A stretch of DNA of 64,000 nt from Rosettibacter firmus (lineage in GTDB: Bacteria; Bacteroidota; Ignavibacteria; Ignavibacteriales; Melioribacteraceae). The first letter of the stretch is position 1, and each line of letters begins with the position of its first letter. The notes below the pieces were generated by a model. That model saw nothing but the letters and a program-made list of their open reading frames with translations, was not told the origin of the DNA and did not search any database. Where the stretch lies: positions 248,001 through 312,000 of the forward strand of contig NZ_JAYKGJ010000001.1 in NCBI RefSeq assembly GCF_036860695.1, written 5' to 3'. Positions 18,073-28,619 of this stretch are shown here, one piece after another. A program made the translations under genes and the position numbers.

Positions 18073-19425
18073 TTAGATATGGTAGGTTTTTTTCGCAAAT
18101 TCAGTTAATTCATCCCTAAATAAAGGATGTGCAATGTTTATGAGTGCTCGTGCTCTTTCTTGAATACTTTTACCATAAAGATCTGCAATACCATATTCAG
18201 TTATAACATAATGAACATCACCTCGTGATGTAACAACACCAGCTCCAGGTTTAAGCATAGGAACAATTTTAGAATATTTTAAATCACGAGTTGCCGAAGG
18301 AAGTGCAATTATTGGTTTTCCTCCTTCTGAACGTGCAGCTCCGCGAATAAAATCAACCTGTCCACCTATACCACTAAATAATTTAGTACCAATACTATCT
18401 GCACACACCTGTCCTGTCAAATCCACTTCGATTGCAGAATTGATTGCAACCATTTTATAATTCTGTGAAATAAGAAATGGATCATTTACATATTCCTGTG
18501 GATGAAATTCAAATATTGGATTGTTGTCTATGTAATCGTATAATTTTTTAGTTCCAAGTACAAATCCTGCTACTACTTTTCCTGGATGCAAAGTTTTCTT
18601 TTCACCAGTTACAATCCCTTCTTCAATTAATTCTATTAATCCATCAGAAAACATTTCAGTATGAACACCAAGATCATTTTTATCTCTCATATATCTTAAA
18701 ACAGCATCTGGTATTGCACCAATTCCCATTTGAAGTGTAGAACCATCTTCTATTAAACTTGCAACATTCTTTCCGATTTTATCATATATTTCAAGCATAT
18801 CTGGAGTAGCATCAGGATCAACTTGAGGAAGTTCTTGAAGTGGAGTATCAACTTCAACTATATAATCAATTTTATTAATATGAATAAAACTATTTCCAAG
18901 ACCACGAGGCATTTGTTTATTAACCTGAGCAATAACACATTTTGCTTTTTCTGCAGGAGTTTTAATATTTCCTACATCAATGCCATAACTACAAAATCCA
19001 TGCTCATCGGGTGGCGAAACATGAATTAATGCTACATCTGCTTTAATAATTTCTTTTTTGAATAATAAAGTAACTTCTGATAAAAAAATTGGAATAAATT
19101 CAGCTCTTCCTTCATTAATTGCTTGACGAACATTAGCTCCAATAAAAAAAGCTTTGTGCTTAAAATGCTTTTCCATACCTGGTTGAGTATATGGAAGATC
19201 ACCAACTACAAGTATATGATAAATTTCTACATTATAAAGTTCGTCCTTTCTCTTTACCAGTGCATTTATAAGTTCTAATGGAGCTGCACAACCTGGTTGA
19301 ATAATAATTTTATCTCCACTTTTTACTACTTTAATTGCTTCTTCTGCCGTAGTAATTTTTGAATTATATTTTTTTATCCAGGCGGCATTTGTATGCTTAT
19401 CAATTTTAAGTTTTTCAACTGTCAT
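18073..19425 (-). CDS. Acetyl-CoA hydrolase/transferase family (4-hydroxybutyrate or butyrate CoA-transferase-like)
   Basis: 450 residues, the usual length for this family. The N-terminal domain contains IIQPGCAAPLELINAL; the second domain has MGIGAIPDAVL, LGVHTEMFSDGLIELIEEG with the Glu expected to form the CoA thioester, IGGQVDFIRGAARSEGGKPI, and the C-terminal EYGIADLYGKS. These enzymes move CoA between short-chain acyl-CoA and acetate or hydrolyse acetyl-CoA. Close to 4-hydroxybutyrate CoA-transferase by motif. It is flanked by alanine dehydrogenase upstream (21 bp) and a phosphoesterase downstream. Acyl specificity is unknown. Confidence 0.88.
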   Translation of the reverse strand: MTVEKLKIDKHTNAAWIKKYNSKITTAEEAIKVVKSGDKIIIQPGCAAPLELINALVKRKDELYNVEIYHILVVGDLPYTQPGMEKHFKHKAFFIGANVRQAINEGRAEFIPIFLSEVTLLFKKEIIKADVALIHVSPPDEHGFCSYGIDVGNIKTPAEKAKCVIAQVNKQMPRGLGNSFIHINKIDYIVEVDTPLQELPQVDPDATPDMLEIYDKIGKNVASLIEDGSTLQMGIGAIPDAVLRYMRDKNDLGVHTEMFSDGLIELIEEGIVTGEKKTLHPGKVVAGFVLGTKKLYDYIDNNPIFEFHPQEYVNDPFLISQNYKMVAINSAIEVDLTGQVCADSIGTKLFSGIGGQVDFIRGAARSEGGKPIIALPSATRDLKYSKIVPMLKPGAGVVTSRGDVHYVITEYGIADLYGKSIQERARALINIAHPLFRDELTEFAKKTYHI

Positions 19426-19446
19426 AATTATTCCATGTAATTAAAT

Positions 19447-20568
19447 TTAATTTGTAGGGAAAATGTGCAATCTCCTATGTTCTAATGAAAAAGCATCTGC
19501 AATCATTTCATTCGTACAATATCCATTATAAGTGCAAACGCCTTTAGCTAAACCAGCATCCGATAATAAAGCTCGAGATAAACCGCTATCAGCTATTTCT
19601 GATATATATTCCATTGATGCATTAGTCAATCCATAACTTGCGGTTCTGGAGACTAATGCAGGCATATTTGGTACACAGTAGTGTATTACATTATGCATAA
19701 TAAATATAGGATCAGATAATGTAGTAGGTCTACTTGTTTCTATGCATCCTCCCTGATCGATTGAAACATCAATAATCACTGCACCTTTCTTCATTGATTT
19801 TACCATTTCTTCTGTAACAATGTGAGGAGTTTTACCAGCTTTGATTTGTATTGCCCCAATTAGAAGGTCGGCAAATTTAACACCACGAGCAATAGTATAT
19901 TGATTAGCAGCAACTGTAGTGATACTCTTGGATATCAAATCATTTATTCTTTTTAATTTTCTTAAATCTTTATCAAGAACAATAACATGAGCTCCTCTGG
20001 CATGAGCAGTTCGAGCAGCATTAAAACCGACAACTCCGGCACCAATTATTACCACAGCAGCTGGAGCTACCCCTGCAATACCCCCCATTAAAATTCCTCT
20101 CCCGAGCTGAGAATCGCTACCTAAAAATCTTTCCCCCACAGAAATTGCTAATTGTCCAGCTATTTCGCTCATTGATTGGAGAACAGGTAATTGATCATCC
20201 TTTTCAATCAGTTCATATGCTATGGCTGTAACTTTTTTTGCTAATAATTTTTCGATTATAGTTTTTTTACCAACTGCAAGATAAAGAAATGAAAATATGA
20301 TCTGTTCTTCTTGAAGCATATCAGCTTCTTCATCAGTTAATGGTGCTACTTTTACTATCATCTCAGAACGATGATAAACTTCTTCTGCACTATAGACAAT
20401 ATTAGCTCCAACAGCTCGATATTCATCATCTGTAAAATGGCTTTCTAATCCCGCACCTGTTTCAATAAAAACCGTATGACCAGCTTTCACCAATGTATTA
20501 ACTCCCGCTGGTGCAAGTGCTACTCTTTTTTCTTCTCTTACTGTCTCTTTGGGAATTCCTATTCTCAT
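19447..20568 (-). CDS. ald: Alanine dehydrogenase (Tyr at the usual catalytic-His position)
   Basis: 373 residues, full family length. Substrate and NAD motifs are present: N-terminal MRIGIPKETVREEKRVALAP, GAGVVGFNAARTAHARGAHV Rossmann loop, DVSIDQGGCIETSRPTT and HYCVPNMPALVSRTASYGLTN. The enzyme converts L-alanine to pyruvate and ammonia with NAD+. The Lys in VKVAPLT is kept, but the segment that in characterised enzymes reads LHLA (His96) here reads LYLA, with TAT at 20281-20283 encoding Tyr96. That is a one-base change from a His codon. Activity, or an altered role, needs testing. It lies 21 bp from the CoA-transferase gene on the same strand. Confidence 0.9.
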   Translation of the reverse strand: MRIGIPKETVREEKRVALAPAGVNTLVKAGHTVFIETGAGLESHFTDDEYRAVGANIVYSAEEVYHRSEMIVKVAPLTDEEADMLQEEQIIFSFLYLAVGKKTIIEKLLAKKVTAIAYELIEKDDQLPVLQSMSEIAGQLAISVGERFLGSDSQLGRGILMGGIAGVAPAAVVIIGAGVVGFNAARTAHARGAHVIVLDKDLRKLKRINDLISKSITTVAANQYTIARGVKFADLLIGAIQIKAGKTPHIVTEEMVKSMKKGAVIIDVSIDQGGCIETSRPTTLSDPIFIMHNVIHYCVPNMPALVSRTASYGLTNASMEYISEIADSGLSRALLSDAGLAKGVCTYNGYCTNEMIADAFSLEHRRLHIFPTN

Positions 20569-20655
20569 TTTTATTTCAATATTAGTTTATAAATTATATA
20601 TATTTATATTTCAATCAAAAATACTTATTCTAACTTCATTCTACAAACAAATATT

Positions 20656-21612
20656 TTAAACAGGAGTAATAGGTTTATTCCCTTTCAAAACTTCTATAAC
20701 ATTTTTAGCAGCTAACATAGCCATTCTTGTTCGAGTTTCTATAGTTGCACTTCCGATGTGAGGCAATAAAAACACATTATCTAATTTCAATAAATCTGGA
20801 TTTACATCCGGTTCATTTTCATAAACATCAAAGCCAGCTGAAAAAATTTTCTTTTGCTTTAAAATTTTTATTAAAAATTTTTCATCAATTACTTCTCCCC
20901 TTGCTGTATTAACTATTATCGCACTCTTCTTCATCAAAACCATATTCTCTTTATTTAATAAATGAAATGTACTTTCAGTCAGTGGAACATGAATAGAAAT
21001 AATATCAGAATTTTTAAGCAAGTAGTTAAGAGAAACTTTTTTAGCTTCAGTTAATTTTTCAAGCTCATAATTTCTACTTCTGCTGTAGTACAAAATTTTT
21101 GTTTTAAAAGCTTTCATTCTTATTGCTACTTCTGTGCCAATTCTTCCGGCTCCAATTATGCCCACTACTTTATCTTTTATATCATAACCAAGTAAGAGAT
21201 CTGGTTTCCATCCTTTAAATTTTTTTTGACGCATTAATTTATTTCCTTCATGTAATCTTCGAGCACATGCTAAGATTAAAGCCACTGCAATATCAGCTGT
21301 TGCATCTGTGAGAACATCAGGAGTATTTGTAACGATTATATTTTTTGATTTTGCATAATCAACATCAATGTTGTTATAACCAACAGCATAATTAGCAATA
21401 ATTTTACACTTATTTAAATTATCAATAACTTCTTTATCGATTCTATTACTTAACAAACATATTAATGCATCAACATCCCGTGCTCTTTCTATTAATTCTT
21501 TTTTAGTAATTAATCGTTCTTTATCAAAAGTTTCTGTAATGAAACCATTTTTTTGTAAATAACTTTCTATATTTCCAGGTAACTTTTGAGTAATAAAGAT
21601 CTTTTGTTTCAT
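20656..21612 (-). CDS. D-2-hydroxyacid dehydrogenase (glyoxylate/hydroxypyruvate reductase-like)
   Basis: 318 residues. NAD-binding GIIGAGRIGTEVAIRM is near residues 151-166 and the catalytic triad of D-isomer 2-hydroxyacid dehydrogenases is complete: Arg238 (VNTARGEVID), Glu267 (YENEPD) and His285 (LLPHIGSAT). Closest in look to glyoxylate/glycerate dehydrogenases (GyaR/GhrB type). It is 3 bp downstream of the SpmAB-type membrane protein gene, so probably the same transcript. Phosphoglycerate or other 2-ketoacids are alternative substrates. Confidence 0.9.
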   Translation of the reverse strand: MKQKIFITQKLPGNIESYLQKNGFITETFDKERLITKKELIERARDVDALICLLSNRIDKEVIDNLNKCKIIANYAVGYNNIDVDYAKSKNIIVTNTPDVLTDATADIAVALILACARRLHEGNKLMRQKKFKGWKPDLLLGYDIKDKVVGIIGAGRIGTEVAIRMKAFKTKILYYSRSRNYELEKLTEAKKVSLNYLLKNSDIISIHVPLTESTFHLLNKENMVLMKKSAIIVNTARGEVIDEKFLIKILKQKKIFSAGFDVYENEPDVNPDLLKLDNVFLLPHIGSATIETRTRMAMLAAKNVIEVLKGNKPITPV

Positions 21613-21615
21613 CTT

Positions 21616-23229
21616 TCATCCAAATAAAAATTTAACTATTAAAAAAGCTCCAGTTATTCCAGCTATATCTGCAAGAACTCCCGCAGCCACTGCATGTCTT
21701 GTTTTACGTATATTGACAGAACCAAAGTATAAAGCCAATACATAAAAAGTAGTTTCTGTACTTCCCATAATTGTAGATACTAAAATTCCAATAAAAGAAT
21801 CGGGACCATGTTTTGAAATTATTTCAGACATAATTCCAAGTGCACCACTACCAGATAGTGGTCTCATTAATGCCATAGGAATAGCTTCCGCAGGAAAGCC
21901 AATAAGATTTGTTATTGGGGAGAGAATTAAAACCAATATATCCATGCCACCGCCTGCTCTAAAAATTCCAATTGCCATTAGCATTGCCACGAGATATGGA
22001 ATTATTTTAACCCCAATATTAAATCCTTCCTTTGCTCCATCTACAAATTCTTCATAAATTTTTACTTTTTTAATTACTCCATAAATCACAAATAAAAATA
22101 TTATTAAAGGAATTGCAATTATTGAAATGACTTGAATAATATTTCTCAATAAATCGGCATCTAAATAAAACATATCCGAAATAACTTTTTGTTTAAGAAT
22201 AGTTATTAAAAATAAAAAGCCGATAACCAATATTAGAATTTTTTTATAACTCTTTTTAATATAATACATTAGTTCATTTAATCTGAAAGGATACTTCTCT
22301 AATATTTTAACTGCGATAATACCTGTAATAGTAGCACATAAAGCACCAAAAAAAGAGGTACCAATAATAATAGTTGGATTGCTACTTCCAGCTGCAGCTC
22401 TAATTGCAATTGCTGTAGCAGGTATTAAAGTTAAACCTGCTGTATTAATTGCAAGAAAAGTACACATTGCATTAGTTGCAGTTCCTTTATTAGTGTTTAA
22501 CTTATCAAGTTCTTCCATTGCTTTTAGACCAAAAGGTGTGGCAGCATTACCTAATCCCAGCATATTCGCTGATATGTTCATTACAATTGAGGCTATTGCA
22601 GGATGCTCCGGAGGTACATCAGGAAATAAAAATTTTGTAACAGGTTTAACAAATTTTGCTATTAAATTTATCATTCCAGATTTTTCAGCTATTTTCATTA
22701 TACCCAGCCATAAAGACATAATCCCAATTAATCCAATAGCAATTTTAACTGCATTACCAGCATATTCAATAATAGCATTTGTTACATCTTTAATTTTTAA
22801 AAAAGAAATTTCTTCTAAATAAAGCATTGCATGATAATGCAATGAATCAATTTCCCCTTTAATAAATAATTTACCTGTTATATCATCTTCTTTACCAGAT
22901 GCATTTGCAATTTTTTTCCATATCTCAGGTGAATTATCATTTACTTTAAAATAAACATTAAATATCTCTGGATTCTGAGTTTTGCTTAGTTTTATTTCTT
23001 GTTCTACATTATTTTTATAATCAGTTTTGTAAAAATCATTAAATACTTTTGAATTAATCTCAAGTTTTGAGTTAATGGATTTTATATTAAAATCATTTTC
23101 ATCAAATTTAACAGTAACATATAAAGGTTTACCATTATTATATTTATTATTAGAAATATCAATTATATCTGCTGTGAATGCAGTTAAAATTCCTAATGTT
23201 ATAAGAGCAAGCCAGATGTAGTTGAGCAT
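21616..23229 (-). CDS. Fused SpmA-SpmB nucleoside-recognition (Gate) membrane protein
   Basis: 537 residues from the ATG at 23229, chosen because the hydrophobic leader begins there (MLNYIWLALITLGILTAF) with an AAGAGAT stretch upstream; an ATG ten codons earlier is possible. After the first helix comes a ~120-residue hydrophilic, probably extracytoplasmic segment, then two Gate domains: AVKIAIGLIGIMSLWLGIMK...GNAATPFGLKAMEELDK (SpmA-like) and GFNIGVKIIPYLVAMLMAIG...SGSGALGIMSEI...MGSTETTFYVLALYFG (SpmB-like). Such fusions occur in non-sporulating Bacteroidota. The transported substrate is unknown; a nucleoside or peptide role has been proposed only by family name. Confidence 0.85.
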   Translation of the reverse strand: MLNYIWLALITLGILTAFTADIIDISNNKYNNGKPLYVTVKFDENDFNIKSINSKLEINSKVFNDFYKTDYKNNVEQEIKLSKTQNPEIFNVYFKVNDNSPEIWKKIANASGKEDDITGKLFIKGEIDSLHYHAMLYLEEISFLKIKDVTNAIIEYAGNAVKIAIGLIGIMSLWLGIMKIAEKSGMINLIAKFVKPVTKFLFPDVPPEHPAIASIVMNISANMLGLGNAATPFGLKAMEELDKLNTNKGTATNAMCTFLAINTAGLTLIPATAIAIRAAAGSSNPTIIIGTSFFGALCATITGIIAVKILEKYPFRLNELMYYIKKSYKKILILVIGFLFLITILKQKVISDMFYLDADLLRNIIQVISIIAIPLIIFLFVIYGVIKKVKIYEEFVDGAKEGFNIGVKIIPYLVAMLMAIGIFRAGGGMDILVLILSPITNLIGFPAEAIPMALMRPLSGSGALGIMSEIISKHGPDSFIGILVSTIMGSTETTFYVLALYFGSVNIRKTRHAVAAGVLADIAGITGAFLIVKFLFG

Positions 23230-23369
23230 TTTATCTCTTAATTGTGAAATTATTAACATTAAATTAAAAAATTAAGAATGAAAAAGGCAGATTTTTTTAT
23301 GTCGTATTAACTGATTATTAAAATAACATATCATAATAAACCATAACGCATAATAAAATAAGAGGTAAT

Positions 23370-24131
23370 ATGAAAGCAGGACTTGTTCAGTTTTCTCCAG
23401 TATGGGAAAACAAAGACGAAAGTATCAAAAAGATAGAAACATTAATTGATAAACTAAATGAAAAACCTGATTTACTCATATTCCCTGAAATGACGCTCAC
23501 CGGTTTTACAATGCATTCTAATAAGTTTGCTGAAGAAATTGATGGCTCAGGTATGAAATATTTTATGAAACTTGCATCTGAATTAAAAACTCATATTTTC
23601 TTTGGTATAATTGAAAAAAATGATAGTAAGTTTTATAACTCACTAATTCATCTGGATCGCAATGGTTTAATAACTGCATATTACAGAAAAATTCATCCAT
23701 TTACTCACACTAAAGAGGATAAATTTTATTCTGCCGGTAATGAGATTGTAATTACAAAAATTGATCAAGCAAAAATTGGTTTAAGTATTTGTTACGACTT
23801 AAGATTCCCTGAACTCTTTAGACTATATGCCAAGCAAAAAGTAGAATTAATAATTAACATAGCTAACTGGCCTATCGATAGAATTGAACACTGGAAAACT
23901 TTACTTAAAGCACGAGCTATCGAAAATCAATGTTTTATAATCGGAGTTAATAGAACCGGAAATGATCCTTACTTTAATTATAATGGTAATAGTGCAGTTG
24001 TAGATCCCTCAGGGAATATTTTAGTAATAAATGAAAATGAAGAAAAAATAATTTTATGTGACATAAATTTAGATTTAGTTGAAGAGATAAGAAATAAATT
24101 ACAGTTTTTAAATGATATTAAGTTGATTTAA
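23370..24131 (+). CDS. Carbon-nitrogen hydrolase (omega-amidase-like)
   Basis: 253 residues. The nitrilase-superfamily triad is complete: Glu40 (LLIFPEMT), Lys107 (YYRKIHPF) and Cys141 (SICYDLRFPELF). Size and the RKIHPFT and SICYDLRFPE wording match the omega-amidase/Nit2-like branch, which hydrolyses alpha-ketoglutaramate and similar amides. AGAGGTAAT precedes the ATG. It is one of few plus-strand genes here; its last 14 bp overlap the 3' end of the convergent NDH-2 gene. Substrate not proven. Confidence 0.88.
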   Translation: MKAGLVQFSPVWENKDESIKKIETLIDKLNEKPDLLIFPEMTLTGFTMHSNKFAEEIDGSGMKYFMKLASELKTHIFFGIIEKNDSKFYNSLIHLDRNGLITAYYRKIHPFTHTKEDKFYSAGNEIVITKIDQAKIGLSICYDLRFPELFRLYAKQKVELIINIANWPIDRIEHWKTLLKARAIENQCFIIGVNRTGNDPYFNYNGNSAVVDPSGNILVINENEEKIILCDINLDLVEEIRNKLQFLNDIKLI

Positions 24132-25386
24132 TAAGATTATTAACTATCAATCTCACACCATTTCGATTTGTTATATATAACCAGATCCATTCAGTCAATA
24201 CACGGTAACGATTTCTAAAGCCTATTAAATATAGAATATGAATAAACACCCATAATAGCCATGCGATAAATCCAGTAAACTTAACATTATGAATTTGTGC
24301 TATTGCTTTAGCTTTTCCGATAGTAGCCATTATTCCTTTATCAGAATATTTAAATGGTTCTCTTTTATTTTTAGGAATTCCATTTTTAATAATATTTGCA
24401 ACATATTTCCCCTGTTGAATTGCAACAGGTGCAAGTGCAGGTAATACTCTTCCATTATCTATAAAGCATGCTGCATCTCCAATAACAAAAACATCAGAAT
24501 AATCTTTTATAGAACAATCACTTTCAACTATAACCCTTCCATATTTATCGAGTTCGACAATCAGTGATTTAGTTAAAGACTCTGCAGAATTACCTGCTGC
24601 CCATATAACATTATACGAGTAAATAAATTCACCATTAATCTCTACACCATTATGTGTAATATTTGTGACCTTTGTATTCAATAATATTTTTACACCTAAT
24701 TTCTCCAGTGATTTTATTGCATAAGTACTTAAGTTTTCATCAAATGTAGATAATATTCTATTTGATGCTTCAACCAAAATTATTTTTGTTTTTGCAGGAT
24801 TAATCTTTTTAAAATCTTTCAACATTGTTTTTTTAGCTATTTCTGCAATTGCACCTGCCAATTCTACGCCTGTTGGTCCACCCCCAATAATTACGAATGT
24901 TAAGTATTTAGAAACTTCAGTATCATCTTCTAACAGTTCTGCTTTCTCAAAAGAATATAAAATCTTTTCTCTAATGTAAAGTGCATCTGTAATAGTTTTT
25001 AATCCAGGTGCGTATTTCTTCCAATGATTATTGCCGTAATATGAATTCATTGTACCAACTGCAAGCACCAGATAATCATAACTAAATTCTTTCTGAAATT
25101 CATAATTACTATAGTCTGGATTAACATAAACTTTTTTTTCAGCTAAATTGATTCTATTAACTTCGGATAAAATTACTCTTATATTTTTTTGTTTCCTCAT
25201 AATTTCACGGATTGGAGCTGCAATGTCCCCAGGCGATAAAGCAGCAGTTGCAACCTGATATAACAATGGTTGAAATAAGTGATGATTATTTTTATCAATC
25301 AATAAAATATCACAATTAGAATTTCTTAATTCACGAGCTAATGTAAGCCCTCCAAAACCAGCTCCCACAATAATAACTTTCTTCAT
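24118..25386 (-). CDS. ndh: Type II NADH dehydrogenase (NDH-2)
   Basis: 422 residues. N-terminal FAD motif GAGFGGLTLARELR, central NAD(P)H motif GGGPTGVELAGAIAEI, and the FAD-ribityl contact DVFVIGDAACF followed by ALAPVAIQQGKYVA. The C-terminal part (FIAWLLWVFIHILYLIGFRNRYRV) is the membrane-associating amphipathic region seen in single-subunit NADH:quinone oxidoreductases. It passes electrons from NADH to quinone without pumping protons. Its 3' end overlaps the convergent C-N hydrolase gene by 14 bp. No terminator is visible between them. Confidence 0.92.
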   Translation of the reverse strand: MKKVIIVGAGFGGLTLARELRNSNCDILLIDKNNHHLFQPLLYQVATAALSPGDIAAPIREIMRKQKNIRVILSEVNRINLAEKKVYVNPDYSNYEFQKEFSYDYLVLAVGTMNSYYGNNHWKKYAPGLKTITDALYIREKILYSFEKAELLEDDTEVSKYLTFVIIGGGPTGVELAGAIAEIAKKTMLKDFKKINPAKTKIILVEASNRILSTFDENLSTYAIKSLEKLGVKILLNTKVTNITHNGVEINGEFIYSYNVIWAAGNSAESLTKSLIVELDKYGRVIVESDCSIKDYSDVFVIGDAACFIDNGRVLPALAPVAIQQGKYVANIIKNGIPKNKREPFKYSDKGIMATIGKAKAIAQIHNVKFTGFIAWLLWVFIHILYLIGFRNRYRVLTEWIWLYITNRNGVRLIVNNLIKST

Positions 25387-25438
25387 TGTATCTTTCTATA
25401 ATTCTTTCCTATTATAACAAAAATAAATCCCGGTTAAT

Positions 25439-26160
25439 TCACATATTAGCAATTACAAAATCGTAAAATAATTTCAATACTTTTTTTGAATAAGGTGTAT
25501 TTTTTATTTTTTCTATAGGTAGTTTTTTTGTGATTAGATTTTTCTTCTTATCATGTGATTTAAGCATATATTCCATCATAATATTTTTATCAAATTCTGG
25601 ATGAAATTGAACCCCCCAGGTACACTTTCCGATACGAAAAGCATAGATTGAGTTTCTGGAATCATATGCTAAAATTTTTGCTTCCTGTGGTAATGAAAAT
25701 ACTGATTGAGCATGAGAAACATTCACAAAAAATTTCTGAGGTAATTTAGAAAATAATATATCGTTTTTTGATTCCTCAGTTAATTTAATTTTTATACTGC
25801 CGGATTTTTCACCATCAGAATTATAATCAACAATTCCATTTAAAGCTTTAGCAATTAATTGATGTCCATAACAAATTCCAAGTACAGGAATTTCTTTTTC
25901 AATAAGTTTAGGGATCCACTTTTCAACTTTCAGGCTCCATTCTTTATTTTGAGTAACCATAGAATGAGACCCTGTTAAAATAACACCGGCACAATTCTTT
26001 ATATCATTTATATCTTCGCCCTCATTTATTTTAATTACTTTTACTTTTTTAATATCAATACCAATTGTTTTAACAATCCAATCATCAAAATCACCAAATT
26101 TTCTTTTAATAGATTGATAAGTGGATCCCAGTTTGAATATGTATATCTTTTTAAAAGACA

Positions 26161-26161
<1 letters not shown>
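25439..26161 (-). CDS. Class I glutamine amidotransferase (GMP-synthase GATase-like)
   Basis: 240 residues. The class I glutaminase triad is present: Cys97 in LGICYGHQ, and His187/Glu189 in WGVQFHPEFD. There is no fused synthetase domain, so it resembles stand-alone 'GMP synthase-like' amidotransferases, whose acceptor is often unknown. Its ATG overlaps the TAA of the PII gene by one base (TAATG), so translation is likely coupled to glnB. That placement suggests a glutamine-related job under nitrogen control, which is inference. Confidence 0.85.
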
Positions 26162-26502
<341 letters not shown>

Positions 26503-26524
26503 TTATTCCTCTTATTGTTGAAGG

Positions 26525-27238
26525 TTATAAAGTTATTCCAATTACATAAAAAATATTTTCCTGAGAAGGATTCAGAATAATTGAACCAAAAATAGGTAAA
26601 TTAAATTCACTTGTAATGCTTAATGTTTTAGAAACAGTAAAACCTGCATTGATAATATTAAATTTGTTAGTTAAGTAATAACTATTTTCATCCCCTGGAG
26701 TTGCTCCAATAAATAAATTAATTCCAACACCATTAAGATTAGTAGCATATCCTAACTGGAGATAAATAGGATTATTTGCAACATTGTGAACGAAAATATT
26801 AGCAGATAATGTTAAAGGAAAATTTTCTGGTCCAGTGTAATTCGCATTAAATTCAATACTGTGCGCTCCTGGACCATTGTGCGAATCATGATTAGCAAAG
26901 TTAAAAAATTTAACACCATTATCTGGATTTGTATAATCTGTTAAACCAAAACTAATGCTACCTGCATTAGATAAAGAAAATGAATAAGTAGCATAGATAT
27001 CAATCTCGTTCAATGCGGCATCTTTGAAAATTGGATACGCTCCCCAGAATCCAATAGTAAAGTTACTTATAGTTAATTTAATATTTGGTTGAATGCTTGG
27101 CGCATCTCCTCCTAAATCTAAACCACGCCAGATATATCTGTTGACAAAATCAGTATTCAAAGAAAATTCTTGTGCAAAGTTTTTCGATGTAAAAAGCATT
27201 AATAAAATACATAAAAGTAGTTTATTCATGGTTTTCAT
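26525..27238 (-). CDS. TorF/Gcw_chp-type putative outer-membrane porin
   Basis: 237 residues with a signal peptide cleaved near TSKNFAQ. The mature start NTDFVNRYIWRGLDLGGDAPSIQPN is the hallmark of the TorF/Gcw_chp family of small beta-barrels, and the rest alternates short amphipathic strands. A strong GGAGGG site precedes the ATG. It is sandwiched between amt and glnB, 23 bp from amt, which suggests that it helps ammonium or another small nitrogen compound cross the outer membrane. Function of the family is not firmly established. Confidence 0.75.
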   Translation of the reverse strand: MKTMNKLLLCILLMLFTSKNFAQEFSLNTDFVNRYIWRGLDLGGDAPSIQPNIKLTISNFTIGFWGAYPIFKDAALNEIDIYATYSFSLSNAGSISFGLTDYTNPDNGVKFFNFANHDSHNGPGAHSIEFNANYTGPENFPLTLSANIFVHNVANNPIYLQLGYATNLNGVGINLFIGATPGDENSYYLTNKFNIINAGFTVSKTLSITSEFNLPIFGSIILNPSQENIFYVIGITL

Positions 27239-27261
27239 ATTCCCTCCAAAATTTATTAAAA

Positions 27262-28554
27262 TTATTTAGCTACTTTTTCAAATTCCGGATAAGCTTCCAT
27301 ACCATGTTCTCCAATATCAAGACCTTCGATTTCTTCAGTAGGAGAAACTCTTAATCCGATTAATTTCTTAAGTATAATCCAAATGATATAAGAAATAACA
27401 AAAGTAAAAATGCCAACAGCCACAACACCAATTAATTGATTGAAAAATAATTTAAATCCACCACCAAAGAATAAACCATTTCCTGTGGTTCCTGGCATGT
27501 ACTTATCCTCTGCGAATAAACCGACTGCAAGAGTTCCAAATATTCCATTTACTAAATGAACTGCTAAAGCTCCAACAGGATCATCAATTTTAATTTTATC
27601 AAAAAAGATTACAGCATAAACAACAAGAATACCTGCGATTGCTCCTATAATAAGTGAACTCCAAACACCCACGTAAGCACATCCTGCAGTGATGGCAACA
27701 AGTCCAGCAAGACAACCATTTATTGTCATACTTAAATCAGGTTTACCAAGAACTATCCATGCAACTATTGTTGAAGATAAAATTCCAGCTATGGCGGCAC
27801 TATTTGTTGTTATTACAATTCTGGATATATTTTCGATATCTGCTGCCATAGTGCTACCGGGATTAAATCCAAACCAACCGAGCCATAGTACAAAAACTCC
27901 TATTGTTGCAGATGTCATATTATGACCGGGTATAGGATAAATTTTATTATCACGATACTTATTCAAACGAGGGCCGAGAATAATTGCACCTGTTAAAGCT
28001 GCCCAACCACCTACAGAGTGCACTACAGTTGAACCAGCAAAGTCCCAGAATCCAAGTTTAGCAAGCCATCCACCACCCCAAATCCAGTGTCCAGTTATTG
28101 GATACATAATTGCAACAAGGAAAAATGAAAAAATTATAAAGTCTACATATTTAATTCTTTCTGCAACAGCTCCAGATACTATTGTTGCAGCTGTACCAGC
28201 AAACACTAATTGGAAGAAAAATTTTGCAAGTAATGGAACTGAAGTCCAGCTAATTGCAGAATAAACACCTTGATAAGAATCTCCTGTTGCAGGACTATTA
28301 TCTGCACCACTTAATCCTACCAATCCTTTTAGACCAATAAAATCATTACCATCACCAAACATTAAACCCCAACCAATAAGCCAGAATGCTAAAGATGATA
28401 TTGCAAATACTATAAAATTCTTCGACAAAATATTTACAGTATTTTTACTTTGTGTGAAACCAGATTCCACAAGAGCAAAACCAAGATTCATAAAAAATAC
28501 CAAACAGGCAGTAAATAAAACCCAGATTGTATCAAGTATTATTTTATACTCCAT
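27262..28554 (-). CDS. amt: Ammonium transporter Amt
   Basis: 430 residues with eleven predicted membrane helices. The family motif [20 protein letters not shown] and the pore twin-His positions (GHWIWGGG and [14 protein letters not shown]) are recognisable, as are the phenylalanine-rich gate segments. It conducts ammonium/ammonia across the inner membrane. AGGAGG eight bases before the ATG gives strong initiation. First full-size gene of amt-porin-glnB-GATase; upstream lie a promoter, an inverted repeat and a possible short leader peptide. Unlike many Amt proteins it has little signal-peptide character at the N-terminus. Confidence 0.96.
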   Translation of the reverse strand: MEYKIILDTIWVLFTACLVFFMNLGFALVESGFTQSKNTVNILSKNFIVFAISSLAFWLIGWGLMFGDGNDFIGLKGLVGLSGADNSPATGDSYQGVYSAISWTSVPLLAKFFFQLVFAGTAATIVSGAVAERIKYVDFIIFSFFLVAIMYPITGHWIWGGGWLAKLGFWDFAGSTVVHSVGGWAALTGAIILGPRLNKYRDNKIYPIPGHNMTSATIGVFVLWLGWFGFNPGSTMAADIENISRIVITTNSAAIAGILSSTIVAWIVLGKPDLSMTINGCLAGLVAITAGCAYVGVWSSLIIGAIAGILVVYAVIFFDKIKIDDPVGALAVHLVNGIFGTLAVGLFAEDKYMPGTTGNGLFFGGGFKLFFNQLIGVVAVGIFTFVISYIIWIILKKLIGLRVSPTEEIEGLDIGEHGMEAYPEFEKVAK

Positions 28555-28619
28555 GTAATTTTTCCTCCTATTTTTTTTTATTTAATATTATTTAATGCAT
28601 ATTGAATAAACTAAACTTA

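Noticed and set aside
22379-22822. 147-residue plus-strand frame
   Set aside because: Lies wholly inside the SpmAB gene on the other strand and has no ribosome-binding site or family features.
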